A stretch of DNA of 64,000 nt from NCBI RefSeq assembly GCF_000425805.1, contig NZ_KE384459.1, positions 98,154 through 162,153 of the forward strand. The letters run 5' to 3'. Position numbers and translations under genes: made by a program. Below the pieces are notes generated by a model that saw only the letters and a list, made by a program, of their open reading frames with translations, searched no databases and was not told the DNA's origin. Shown here piece by piece: positions 19,517 to 28,341 of this stretch (position 1 is the first letter of the stretch; each line of letters starts with the position of its first letter). Source of the DNA: Pseudomonas vranovensis DSM 16006 (GTDB lineage: Bacteria > Pseudomonadota > Gammaproteobacteria > Pseudomonadales > Pseudomonadaceae).

Positions 19517-22500
19517 TTACTTGCCTCCTTTTTGAGGCTGTTCCAGGTGACGGGGGATCACACTGCGGTTCCAGTCAGGGATCTGGAATTTGCCGTCTTT
19601 GAGTAAGCCGTTGGCATACGTCAGCACGTCGGAGACGTCTGGCAGGCGGTCCTGCTTGTCGCCGTAGGCGCGAGGCTTGCACACCAGCTGAACGTCGTAA
19701 GTGCGGGCAACCGCCGGGGTTACCGAGTAGTTCGCAACCACCGCCGACGGGGACTCCAGGGCGGTGCAGCGTTCGCTGCCCGGTGCCTGGGCGCTGATTG
19801 CAACGCCCTCTGCCCGGGGCTGGGGCGGTGTTGGCGGTGCTGCCGAGTCGCTAGGATCAGGCAGGTTGGCCGGTGCGGGTACGTCACCCGGCACGTCACC
19901 CGGTACATCAACAGGTACATCGGGCGGCACCATGGGCCCGGTAATGGTCAAGGTGCCGTCATAGAAGGTCACCTGGTAGTTGGCACCGGCATCGATACCG
20001 TTCTGGCGAATGGCATAAGGCCCCACGGCTTCACCCGGATCACGCTTGAGGCCCACCGCGACCGAGTCGTTGTACTTGAGGCCTTCGACACTGTGGGTCA
20101 GCGCAGGATCGGCCTGGCCCTGGACCTTGGTCTTGTCATCGGCACGGATCACCAGGGGCGCCGGGGTAATGGTCAGCACGCCGTCCTTGAAGGTCAGGCT
20201 GTAGTTGCCGCTGGTACTGCGCAATTCGCCTTGGCCGATCTGGTACTGGCCGACGTTTTCGCCGGCGCGGGTGCCGGCACCGGCGCGTGCCAGAGCACCA
20301 CCGTTGAGCAGTTGATCCGGGGTTTCGTCAAACTTCTGTCCGCTCATGTCGTAACCCAGGTGCGGGTCGCTGTCGCCATAGACCTTGCTCTGGTCACGGG
20401 CGGTAACGGTCAGGGGGGCCGGAGTGATGCTCAGTACACCGTCGCGCACTTGGGTCTGGTAGCGCTGGTTGACGAAGTCACCGGTGCTGGCAGTACCGCT
20501 GATGGCATAGCGGCCAACATCGGAGCGCTGGGTAGCGTTGGTCTGTGGGGTCAGGCCGAGCGCAAAGCGTGGGTCGCCCAGTTGCTCTCCCACATACTGA
20601 TCGAGTGCCTGCACGGCCTGGGTGTTGCTGTCGGCCGGGTTGGCCAGCACCAGGGGTCCATGGCTGAAGGTGGGATTGGCATCACCATACTGGCGGCTGG
20701 CGTCGTCGATCTGCACGGCCAGCTTGGCCTGGTTGGCGTTGAGTTTGACGGCATCGGCACTGGCGTCCTGGGTTTCCAGGAAATGCACCCGCGCCCGCTC
20801 CAGCAGCGGCCCGGAAGGCGCCTTGCCATCCTTGGGCTGTGCCCAGGCCTGGTCGTTCATCAGCCAGGCCAGCACGCCGTCCACGCGCGTGACCTTGTCG
20901 CCCAGAGCCACCAGCAATTGCTCGGAGGTGCCGTCCTGGCTGTTGTGCTGGATCTCGCCCTGGTTCATGGCGCCGCCGATGGCGTAGTCGTCCACGCCCC
21001 AGCCTGCGTCGGTGCCATTGCGAGGGTCCTTGGCGACCATCACTACGCCCTTGTAGGCGTCCAGGGCAAAGCCGACCGGCAAGTCGCCCACCTCGACGCC
21101 GTTTTTCTCGACCCGGGTCAGCGAAGTCTTGCCGGTATCGGGCATCAGTTTCCAGTGGTCGCCGTGGCTGTCGGTGAAGCTCAGGCCGTTGACCAGGTAG
21201 TCGGAGCTGTCCAGGTAGTTCATGAGGATGTTGGGGTCGATGGGCTGGCCGTTTCTATCGACGAAACCGGCAGCTTCGAACACCAGGTAATCGAAGCGCT
21301 GACCACCCTGCTCCAGGGTCACGTTGACTGGAGAGTCCACCCCGGACGCGGGCGATGCCGTGACGTCTTGATAGCCCACGTACTTGATCTGCTGGGCGCT
21401 GACGCCACTCATGCTTTCACCCGAATAAGGCGCCACCACGGTACCGGTGGTGGTCGCGCCGCTGGCGTTGGTCTGGTTGAAATGGAACACCCCGTTGCTG
21501 GCCTGGCCGGCCAGGATGCCGGCGTGGTTCAGGGAGCTGTCGAGCAGGACGCTGGCGCCCTGCACGGCCACTTTGGAACCGATCAGCGCCGTGTTGGCAT
21601 CCTGGATCACCGAGGCGGTGTTGGCGGTCTTGATCCAGATGGTGCCGTTGCCGACATCGATGATCGCGCGCTTGCCGTAGGCAGCAGCGCCACTGTCGGC
21701 CGGGGTCGAGAGGTCGTTCAGGCGTACATCGCCGGTGGCAGCGACGTACAGGTTGCCATCCTTGAGCAGGATCGGCGCGTTGATATGAACCGAACCGCTG
21801 TCATTGCGCTTGGCCTTGTCCAGCGCAGTGCCGCTGCCCTGGCTGTCGTAGTCGGTGACGCTGCCCACGGTGCCACTGGCAATCAGTGCAAGGGTCTTGC
21901 CGCTACCCACTACCGGCGCAACGATCGGGGCGTTGACGTTGATGCGCTCACGGGCCTCGATACGTACATCGTTGTTGGCCAGGCTGTTGGCGATCACGGC
22001 GTTGCTGACGTTGTCACCGGTGGGCACCTCGACGATGTCGATGCGGTCCGGGTCCAGCAGCCACAGGCCCGATTGAGCGCCACCGGAGGCATCCACCGCG
22101 GCGTCGCGAGTGACACTCAGGCGCTTGCCCGAGGTTTCCACCACGCCCCCCTTGATGCCGCCCTTGGCACTGGCCTTGCCGGCAAACTCGGTGCTGCCTG
22201 AAGACCACACCACGACCTTGCCACCTTCGCGGGCGCCGTCGGCCTTGAGCTGGGCACCCTTCTCGACCCGGGTAGCCTGGGCAGCCTGCTCGGGGCCTTT
22301 GCCCTGGAAGCTGCCACCGATCAGGGCAGTGCCGCCGTTGCCAGCGCTGCCGGATACATCGACCTGGGCACCGCTGGCCAGGGTCACCCGATCACCCAGC
22401 ACACTGATCTGGCCACCGTCACGGCCCTTGGCCGACAGATTACCGCTGACCTGAGTCTGCTCGGCGTTGCCCAGCACGATGGTACCGCCCTGGTTGCTGA

Positions 22501-23338
22501 CCGAGTCGGCAATCACGGCGCCACCGACACTGATCACCGAATCCAGGTGCTTGGCGGCGCGTTGGGCACTCATGGCTACCACGCCTTCCCCGACCTCGAT
22601 CTGTCCGCTGTTGCTGACACCGCCCTTGAGGCTGGGATCGACGCTATTGGCCTCGGCCGGGGAGCCGTCAACGGCCAGGCTGATCAGGCCATCGCCATGA
22701 AAGTCGAGGGTGGCCTTGGGGCCCGTGGCGAGGTTGACCTGGCCTTTGCGCGCCTGGATGACACCGGCGTTCTCGACCTGGGCCCCGAGCAGCGCCACGG
22801 TACCGTTGTCGAACACGCTGATCTTGCCGTCGTTGCGCACCAGGCCTTTGAGCTGAATGTCCAGCTTGCCGCCGTTGGCAAACTCACGTGCCTGCTCATC
22901 GGTGATGACTCCAGCACTGGCCAGCAAGGCACTGGTCGATACCCGAGAATTGGGGCCAAACCAGATGCCGTTGGGGTTGAGCAGCAACACCTGACCGTTG
23001 GAGGTGAGCACGCCCATGATCTTCGACGGGTCGCTGCCGATGACCCGGTTCAGGGTCACCGAGGTGCCGTCGGGCTGCTGGATATGCACCTTGTTGTCAG
23101 GGCCGATGCTGAACTTCTGCCAGTTGATCCCGGTGCGCGGGGTACTGGTGTCGATCTGCAGGGTGGACCCGCTCTGGTTGATGGAGCCTTGGCCCGAAAT
23201 TACCTGGCCACCCTGGGGCAGCTCATCGGCGAACAGTTCATGGGGGGCCATGGCATCGCCTGCTGCCAGGGCAATGGCCAGGAACAATGGCGTCAACGCC
23301 AGGCGCTGGGGGCTGCTGAGTCGGGTGGATCGTTTCAT
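19517..23338 (-). CDS. TpsA exoprotein with haemagglutination-activity domain and MBG repeats
   Basis: A 1273-residue secreted protein. After a long signal region comes the TPS secretion domain with NPNGIWFGPNSRVSTSALLA (NPNGI motif) and many beta-helix turns. From about residue 880 there are three repeats of MBG/YDG type (DDASRQYGDANPTFS, RDQSKVYGDSDPHLG, DDKTKVQGQADPALT), then a Pro/Asp-rich linker (PPDVPVDVPGDVPGDV) and a tail with the only two cysteines I find, Cys1191 and Cys1220. Probable surface adhesin. A Cys pair near the C-terminus recalls HMW1, which stays tethered to its TpsB. PdtA of P. aeruginosa is a related but longer protein. Confidence 0.9.
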   Translation of the reverse strand: MKRSTRLSSPQRLALTPLFLAIALAAGDAMAPHELFADELPQGGQVISGQGSINQSGSTLQIDTSTPRTGINWQKFSIGPDNKVHIQQPDGTSVTLNRVIGSDPSKIMGVLTSNGQVLLLNPNGIWFGPNSRVSTSALLASAGVITDEQAREFANGGKLDIQLKGLVRNDGKISVFDNGTVALLGAQVENAGVIQARKGQVNLATGPKATLDFHGDGLISLAVDGSPAEANSVDPSLKGGVSNSGQIEVGEGVVAMSAQRAAKHLDSVISVGGAVIADSVSNQGGTIVLGNAEQTQVSGNLSAKGRDGGQISVLGDRVTLASGAQVDVSGSAGNGGTALIGGSFQGKGPEQAAQATRVEKGAQLKADGAREGGKVVVWSSGSTEFAGKASAKGGIKGGVVETSGKRLSVTRDAAVDASGGAQSGLWLLDPDRIDIVEVPTGDNVSNAVIANSLANNDVRIEARERINVNAPIVAPVVGSGKTLALIASGTVGSVTDYDSQGSGTALDKAKRNDSGSVHINAPILLKDGNLYVAATGDVRLNDLSTPADSGAAAYGKRAIIDVGNGTIWIKTANTASVIQDANTALIGSKVAVQGASVLLDSSLNHAGILAGQASNGVFHFNQTNASGATTTGTVVAPYSGESMSGVSAQQIKYVGYQDVTASPASGVDSPVNVTLEQGGQRFDYLVFEAAGFVDRNGQPIDPNILMNYLDSSDYLVNGLSFTDSHGDHWKLMPDTGKTSLTRVEKNGVEVGDLPVGFALDAYKGVVMVAKDPRNGTDAGWGVDDYAIGGAMNQGEIQHNSQDGTSEQLLVALGDKVTRVDGVLAWLMNDQAWAQPKDGKAPSGPLLERARVHFLETQDASADAVKLNANQAKLAVQIDDASRQYGDANPTFSHGPLVLANPADSNTQAVQALDQYVGEQLGDPRFALGLTPQTNATQRSDVGRYAISGTASTGDFVNQRYQTQVRDGVLSITPAPLTVTARDQSKVYGDSDPHLGYDMSGQKFDETPDQLLNGGALARAGAGTRAGENVGQYQIGQGELRSTSGNYSLTFKDGVLTITPAPLVIRADDKTKVQGQADPALTHSVEGLKYNDSVAVGLKRDPGEAVGPYAIRQNGIDAGANYQVTFYDGTLTITGPMVPPDVPVDVPGDVPGDVPAPANLPDPSDSAAPPTPPQPRAEGVAISAQAPGSERCTALESPSAVVANYSVTPAVARTYDVQLVCKPRAYGDKQDRLPDVSDVLTYANGLLKDGKFQIPDWNRSVIPRHLEQPQKGGK

Positions 23339-23510
23339 GGACCAGTCTCCTCAATCTACGCAGCGAAGCGGCTGCGGGGTTGAGGCAATCATTGGCCGTG
23401 CGGGGAGTGCCGAGGGATCAGGGGATCATGAGAGTGATGTAGGGGATGCACTACAGACCGGGAAAAGGGTGACTCAATGCTGTTGCCTCTGCCGCGCACT
23501 CAACAGCCGT

Positions 23511-23551
23511 GGCCGCTTCGCGCCCAATCGTAGCCTCACGGCAGCGGCTAC
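23511..23551. repeat. REP-like element at 3' end of regulator gene
   Basis: GC-rich imperfect palindrome (GGCCGCTTCGCGCCCAATCG ... CAGCGGCTAC). It overlaps the last codon and stop of the regulator gene at 23548 and separates it from the promoter region of the TpsA gene. Confidence 0.6.
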
Positions 23552-25248
23552 GACGTGGCCTGGGGCAGGCGCAGGCGCAAGGTCAGGAGGTTGCCGCCCT
23601 GGGGCGGCCAGTGCCAGCGCAACTGCCCGCCCATCAATTGCGCCAGGCGCTCGCACAACACCAGCGCCGGCTCCAGGCTATCGCTCGGGGCATTGAGTGG
23701 TGCATCGGGCGGCTGCGGACCGATCCGCAACTCCCAGAGCATTTCGGCATGCCCCAACAGTGCGCTGCTGGCCGTTACTTGCAAGGGCGCCGCCACCCAC
23801 TGCCCACAGTGCCGGAGCAATAGGCCGACAATCTGCTGGTAGCGCTCACGATCGACCCAGGCTGGCGACGGTGCTTGCGGCGCCTGCCACTCGGCACTCA
23901 GGACGCCGTCGGCGGTGACCGCCTGCAGTGCATCACGGGTCAGGCGCACCAGGTCGGTCGCCCGCGGCCTGAGCAACAAGGTCCCACTCTCAAGGTCCGC
24001 CAGGTCCAGCAGTACGCCGATGCGGTCAAGTATCTGCCGCGTGTCTTGCCGCGCCTGTTGCAAGGCCGCGCTGTCTTCAAAGGTGGCGGCCACCTCGTGC
24101 AAGCGACTGGCGATCATTTCCAGCATGTGCCGGAACTCCTCGCCAACCCGGTGCAGAAACATCAGGCGCGCCCGCCTCACCGCCAGGTTCTGTTCGTTGG
24201 CATGGGTCAGGCTGATCAAAGCCTGTTCGTGTTCAGTCATGTCGACGAAGGAGCACAGCATGCCCACCAGCACCCCTTGTGCATCCCGGTACGGCGCGCC
24301 CCAATGATGCAAGGCAATTTTCCGGCCCCGGTCGTGCAGCACCAGTTCCAGGCTGTAGGGCTGCTGCGCTGCGGCCGCTTGCAGGTACTGCTGGTGAAAC
24401 TGCAGGGCCTCCTGCGGGGGCACGCGTTCGCTGTCGATGACCCGCTTGCCCACCGCTTGCTCAAGGGTGGTATCGAGTACTTCCAGGAAGCGCCGGTTGC
24501 AGGTCAGCAGGTAGCCTTCGGCATCGCGCAGGCACACCGGCATCGGCATGGCCTCGAACAACGCGTGAAAGTACTGGTCGCGGCTTTCGTCGGGCAAGGC
24601 GCCGGCGGTGGCCGGCAGGCGTTCGAGCAAGCCACCGCGCCAGGCGATTTCCAGCAGTTCGGCAAGCGAGCCGGCATTGAGCTTTTGCAGCAATCGCGCC
24701 TTGTAGGTACTGACCGTACGGTCGCTCAGGCTCAGTTCGTCGGCGATGTCCTTGTTGCTGCGACCATTGACCAGGTACTGCAGCACGGTACGCTCCCGAG
24801 GCGACAAGTTGCGCAGTTGCTCGTCTTCGGCCTGCAGGCCTTGCGGTGCAGCAACGCTGCCCAGGCTTCTGACCGGGAACCACGCCCGGCCGCGCAGCAA
24901 GGTGCGCACGGCATCGCCGAGCTCCTCCACCGCTTCAAGCTTGCTGACGAAGCCCGAGGCGCCCGCCTGCAGGCACAAGCCGGCAATGTGCTCGGTGCAT
25001 TGCGCGGTCAGTACCAGGGTGCGGGTGGGGCTTTGCCGTTGATGCAGGCGGCGGATCACTTCCAGCCCGCCCAGCCTGGGCAGTGCAAGGTCCAGGATCA
25101 GCAGCTCGGGCTCCAGGGCCAGCGCCTGCTGCAGGGCTTCGGCGCCGTTGTCCAGGGCCGCCACCACCAGGTGGCCTTGGGCATCGAGCAAGGCTTGCAC
25201 GGCGGCGCGCAGCAAGGGTTGCTCGTCTGCAATCACGATTGTGTGCAT
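23548..25248 (-). CDS. Response regulator REC-LuxR HTH-PAS-degenerate kinase
   Basis: A 566-residue protein. Residues 1-118 form a receiver domain (phospho-acceptor Asp53 in LLILDLALPR, Lys103 in GFVSKLEAV). Residues 146-205 are a LuxR HTH (LSPRERTVLQYLVNGRSNKD ... STYKARLLQKL). A PAS domain follows (about 225-345, FEAMPMPVCLRDAEGYLLTCNRRF). The last 220 residues look like a histidine kinase, but the H-box reads VGEEFRHMLEM with no phospho-acceptor His, and the ATP-binding N, G1 and G2 boxes are not recognisable. I prefer the ATG at 25248 (GGAG 8 nt upstream); 25254 is possible. It lies upstream of the TPS operon and may control it. Confidence 0.8.
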   Translation of the reverse strand: MHTIVIADEQPLLRAAVQALLDAQGHLVVAALDNGAEALQQALALEPELLILDLALPRLGGLEVIRRLHQRQSPTRTLVLTAQCTEHIAGLCLQAGASGFVSKLEAVEELGDAVRTLLRGRAWFPVRSLGSVAAPQGLQAEDEQLRNLSPRERTVLQYLVNGRSNKDIADELSLSDRTVSTYKARLLQKLNAGSLAELLEIAWRGGLLERLPATAGALPDESRDQYFHALFEAMPMPVCLRDAEGYLLTCNRRFLEVLDTTLEQAVGKRVIDSERVPPQEALQFHQQYLQAAAAQQPYSLELVLHDRGRKIALHHWGAPYRDAQGVLVGMLCSFVDMTEHEQALISLTHANEQNLAVRRARLMFLHRVGEEFRHMLEMIASRLHEVAATFEDSAALQQARQDTRQILDRIGVLLDLADLESGTLLLRPRATDLVRLTRDALQAVTADGVLSAEWQAPQAPSPAWVDRERYQQIVGLLLRHCGQWVAAPLQVTASSALLGHAEMLWELRIGPQPPDAPLNAPSDSLEPALVLCERLAQLMGGQLRWHWPPQGGNLLTLRLRLPQATS

Positions 25249-25428
25249 GGCCATCGCTCCTGCGAAGTATCCGCTACAGCGTAGTGCATGGCCTTGCATT
25301 CGCAGCGCCGGGCGCGGTGCTCACACCCCCGGCGCCTCAGTGGGTCAGGCGAGGAAGGAGTAGAGAATCGCCGACAGGGTAATCAGGCCGATGGAATGTA
25401 TCGCCATCATCTGGAACGTGGTGGAATT

Positions 25429-25457
25429 AAAAGTTGGAGCGGGAGGCTCCAACTTTT
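25429..25457. terminator. Bidirectional intrinsic terminator
   Basis: 12-bp stem (AAAAGTTGGAGC / GCTCCAACTTTT) with a 5-nt loop. A and T runs at its ends give U-tracts in both directions. It ends the minus-strand lactonase operon and marks the left edge of the lower-GC island. Confidence 0.85.
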
Positions 25458-25488
25458 GGCCAAGGTATATTATACCGGCACAGCTACT

Positions 25489-26040
25489 TCAATAAGCCGA
25501 TGCCCCATGCAATGAACCCGCCATGCTGGATCTGAATTGAGCGCCCCAGTGGCCATCTACACTTGTAATAATGTAGAAAGAGTCAAACGTATGACCAGGA
25601 ATAGGTGTTCCAGCTTTATCCAGACGCGTGAACGAAAGCGCGACATGATACTTGTTTGCATTGCCTTTCCCGTCACTGCCGGACTGAACAACATACCGGT
25701 AATTCCAACGTGTATTTTCCCATCCAATGGCCTTGGAAAGCTGTTGCAAGTTCTGGTCTTTTGCATACGCCTCAGGTGTTTCCCAAACAGTGACTTGGTT
25801 ACCCGACATACGCACGTGTGGGTAGTTCAATGTCTTGGCCCACGCCCGTTCATCTTTAGCGTTGAATGTGGTTAAGAATCGGTCCAGCGCCTGACAGGGA
25901 ACATCAAACGCCTGGCTATAATTCCCCTTCGCATCTTTTGCACAGCTATCGGGCAAATGCGTTTGAGCAGGCGCTGCAAAAACGTGGGTGGCGGCCATCC
26001 CAGCAGCCAAAAACAACGATGCTTTCATTACAGGCTTCAT
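25489..26040 (-). CDS. Secreted NTF2-like protein
   Basis: A 183-residue protein with a signal peptide (MKASLFLAAGMAATHVFAAPAQ, cleavage after FAA). The mature part (FLTTFNAKDERAWAKTLNYPHVRMSG, WENTRWNYRYVV, SFTRLDKAGTPIPGHTFDSFYIIT) has the cone-shaped NTF2/SnoaL pattern. The family includes isomerases and ligand-binding proteins; no catalytic residue can be assigned. AAGGA precedes the ATG at 26040. Base composition is clearly lower in GC than the flanking genes. It is last in the operon with the lactonase and alcohol dehydrogenase genes. Confidence 0.75.
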   Translation of the reverse strand: MKPVMKASLFLAAGMAATHVFAAPAQTHLPDSCAKDAKGNYSQAFDVPCQALDRFLTTFNAKDERAWAKTLNYPHVRMSGNQVTVWETPEAYAKDQNLQQLSKAIGWENTRWNYRYVVQSGSDGKGNANKYHVALSFTRLDKAGTPIPGHTFDSFYIITSVDGHWGAQFRSSMAGSLHGASAY

Positions 26041-26171
26041 ATTTATTCCTTATTATATTTTACGTTAAAAATTTGTTTGAACCCTGTGATAAAACAGGGA
26101 TTGTTTACGTTCACTTGAACGCTCAAGCACCGTCAGCATGAACAATCATTTCTAATGATTCACACCTTTCA

Positions 26172-26978
26172 TTACAGACTCGCCAGGGTGGCTGAACTGA
26201 TTCTTCGAATTGAACCATCCGTCAGTAATTTCGACTGCTCTGGGTCATGCCCATAGAGTACAAATGCGCCTTTGGACTTTAGCTGCTTAAACAAATTAAA
26301 GTTATTAATCATTCCTTGAGCATCATTGACCACCATGGCATCGGGGAGTGTCATCTTTTCAAGAGAGGCCTTTAAGTAGCACGCATCTGCAGTAATGACG
26401 ACCGCTTTACCCTCTACATTGACTTTCAGTGACTGGTGCCCGGGTGTGTGCCCAAAACTAGGAATCAGTACAACCGAACCATCACCAAACAGATCATGTT
26501 CGCCATCAATTTCGAGGCGGTCGTGACCTAAATCATAATGGCGAGGTGCATATATTTCTTTTTCAATATTTTCCTCATTCTTAGCCGCTTCCCACTCACG
26601 CTTTTGAATAACCAATCGTGCATTAGGGATACACGCATTACCCCCACAATGATCGAAATGCAGGTGAGAGTTAATGATAAAATTAATTTTCAATGGGTCG
26701 ACACCGAACGCTTCCAAGCGTTTAGCTACATCCTCACCCGGTACAAAATTAACCGTGGTTAAATCAGCAAAAACCCCCAGTGATTTTTTGACCACGTCTG
26801 GATCGCTCGATTGCAAAGGCAACTCAAGGCCCGTATCAAACAACACAGTACCTTTAGGATGCTCGACTAAATAGCACGGCACTGGAATAGCGAGATCACC
26901 TGTTTCACCCGCCATAAAAAAACCATAAGGCATCGTGATCCAGCCACATGTCATTGCATATAATTTAACGTCTTCCAT
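26172..26978 (-). CDS. Metallo-beta-lactamase-fold lactonase (AttM/AhlD/BlcC family)
   Basis: A 268-residue MBL-fold hydrolase with the dinuclear zinc motif HLHFDH (His105, His107, Asp109, His110), the later ligand His in SFGHTPGHQ, a bridging Asp in VVITADACYL and the last His in LYGHDPEQ. Overall layout is that of N-acyl-homoserine lactonases of AttM/AiiB type, which open gamma-lactone rings. The neighbouring iron alcohol dehydrogenase suggests catabolism of a gamma-lactone to a hydroxy acid rather than only quorum quenching. GC content is low for this genome. Confidence 0.82.
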   Translation of the reverse strand: MEDVKLYAMTCGWITMPYGFFMAGETGDLAIPVPCYLVEHPKGTVLFDTGLELPLQSSDPDVVKKSLGVFADLTTVNFVPGEDVAKRLEAFGVDPLKINFIINSHLHFDHCGGNACIPNARLVIQKREWEAAKNEENIEKEIYAPRHYDLGHDRLEIDGEHDLFGDGSVVLIPSFGHTPGHQSLKVNVEGKAVVITADACYLKASLEKMTLPDAMVVNDAQGMINNFNLFKQLKSKGAFVLYGHDPEQSKLLTDGSIRRISSATLASL

Positions 26979-27029
26979 CGCAATAGCCCTTTACGTGATG
27001 ATGGTCAGCCTGCCCGATTTATCAGGTAG

Positions 27030-28178
27030 TTACCAGGCAGCCCGGTAGATCGCCTCGATATCTGCAGGCGTGAGTTTGCGGGGGTTATTGCGCATCAACC
27101 GATCAATCGTGCTGGCCTCCTCGGCCATCGGTGCCAAAGCGTCCTGCGGAACGTTGAAAGCGCGAAGGCCGGTGGGAATGTCTACGGCAGCACACAGTTC
27201 AGCCATCGCATCGACACTGGCGTCTGCAGCCTGACTATCGCTTAAACCGGCGATATTCACGCCCATTGCCTGAGCGACGTCGCGAAGACGCTCCGTACAG
27301 GCAAGCTTGTTCCAGCGCATTACATAGGGCAGCAGCAAAGCGTTGCTAACGCCGTGTGCTATGTTGAAGCGCCCCCCCAGCGGATAGGCCAGCGCATGTA
27401 CTGCCCCCACGCCTGCGTTTCCAAACGCCATGCCGCCCATCAGGCTCGCCGTAGCCATGTCTTCCCGAGCAACAAGATCATCGGGGTTGGCATACGCTTT
27501 AGGCAAAGCGCGGGCAATTAACTTGATGGCGCCGAGCGCAATGGCATCGGTGATCGGCGAGCGATTGATCGAAAGGTACGCTTCGATCGCATGCACAAGC
27601 GCATCGACACCGCTGGCAGCGGTTACGCTACGCGGGCAAGTGCGCGTCATAACTGGACTCACGAGAGCAACGTCAGGCAGCAGGTAGTTGCTCACAATGC
27701 CTTTCTTGAGCTGCGCTTTTTTGTCGGAGAAGATCGCCACGTTAGTGACCTCCGAACCCGTGCCGGCAGTAGTAGGAATCGCGATCAGCGGAGGTCCCTT
27801 GCGGCTTACTTGATCGACGCCGAACAGCTCGGCCAGGGTGCCGTCATGTCCTGCGAAGGCCGCGACACCTTTCGCGATGTCGATAGCACTTCCACCGCCC
27901 AGCCCAATGAGCCCATCATGGCCACCCTCGCGAAAGGCGCGGGTACAATCTTCGACCAAACTGATTTCAGGCTCTGGTTGAACGTGGTCATAGAGGCCAT
28001 ACCGACGGCCACCCAGGTGGGCCAAGGCGAGGTCAACGGTGCCCGACTTGACCAGGATCGCATCGGTCACGATTAATGGATTATTAACTTTCAGCCGGGT
28101 CAACTCAGCGTCCAGGTGTTCAACCGCGCTGGCGCCAGTCAGGAGTTTATTGGCGATTTGAAAGGCAGAAACACTCAT
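27030..28178 (-). CDS. Iron-containing alcohol dehydrogenase (group III)
   Basis: A 382-residue enzyme. Cofactor motif GLGGGSAIDIAKGVAA near residues 92-107, metal-binding signatures SGVDALVHAIEAYLS and HALAYPLGGRFNIAHGVSNALL are intact. These enzymes oxidise primary alcohols or hydroxy acids with NAD. GAGGACGAGCCG precedes the ATG. It is first in the operon behind a sigma-54 promoter and ahead of the lactonase. In the Agrobacterium blc (attKLM) operon a lactonase and an alcohol dehydrogenase convert gamma-butyrolactone through 4-hydroxybutyrate, a plausible model here. Confidence 0.88.
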   Translation of the reverse strand: MSVSAFQIANKLLTGASAVEHLDAELTRLKVNNPLIVTDAILVKSGTVDLALAHLGGRRYGLYDHVQPEPEISLVEDCTRAFREGGHDGLIGLGGGSAIDIAKGVAAFAGHDGTLAELFGVDQVSRKGPPLIAIPTTAGTGSEVTNVAIFSDKKAQLKKGIVSNYLLPDVALVSPVMTRTCPRSVTAASGVDALVHAIEAYLSINRSPITDAIALGAIKLIARALPKAYANPDDLVAREDMATASLMGGMAFGNAGVGAVHALAYPLGGRFNIAHGVSNALLLPYVMRWNKLACTERLRDVAQAMGVNIAGLSDSQAADASVDAMAELCAAVDIPTGLRAFNVPQDALAPMAEEASTIDRLMRNNPRKLTPADIEAIYRAAW

Positions 28179-28219
28179 CGGCTCGTCCTCGTTTTTTTAT
28201 TTGAGATGAGCCAAGAGAT

Positions 28220-28236
28220 AACAAAACCTGTGCCAA
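28220..28236 (-). promoter_or_regulatory. Sigma-54 (-24/-12) promoter of the lactonase operon
   Basis: On the minus strand the sequence TTGGCACAGGTTTTGTT fits TGGCAC-N5-TTGC except for the last C, which is T. It lies 42 nt before the alcohol dehydrogenase ATG. The divergent-side neighbour (28342-29733) is a sigma-54 activator, which supports the call. Confidence 0.7.
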
Positions 28237-28278
28237 ATTCTTGAAAGGCCCGTGTTTGCTGGGCTTTGCCTCGTTTCT

Positions 28279-28300
28279 GCTAGCCTCAGACACGGCTAGC
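28279..28300. promoter_or_regulatory. Activator-binding palindrome upstream of the sigma-54 promoter
   Basis: Inverted repeat GCTAGCC-N8-GGCTAGC about 45-80 bp upstream of the -24/-12 promoter, between the promoter and the activator gene. It is a natural upstream activating site for the adjacent enhancer-binding protein. Confidence 0.55.
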
Positions 28301-28341
28301 GATCACGATTTCAATCGGAAAAACGGCTGTCGATCAGAAAC

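Noticed and set aside
20093-22201. 702-codon plus-strand ORF opposite the TpsA gene
   Set aside because: Antisense to the TPS exoprotein; long open frames opposite repetitive GC-rich genes are common. No start signals or family motifs.
25345-25410. Minus-strand ORF for a 21-residue hydrophobic peptide (starts MMAIHSIG)
   Set aside because: No Shine-Dalgarno or promoter is seen, and it lies right after a terminator. The hydrophobic composition is suggestive, but the evidence is too thin to call a gene.
26172-26978. Calling the MBL protein a quorum-quenching AHL lactonase outright
   Set aside because: The zinc motif fits, but the operon context points to hydroxy-acid or lactone catabolism; substrate cannot be fixed from sequence alone.
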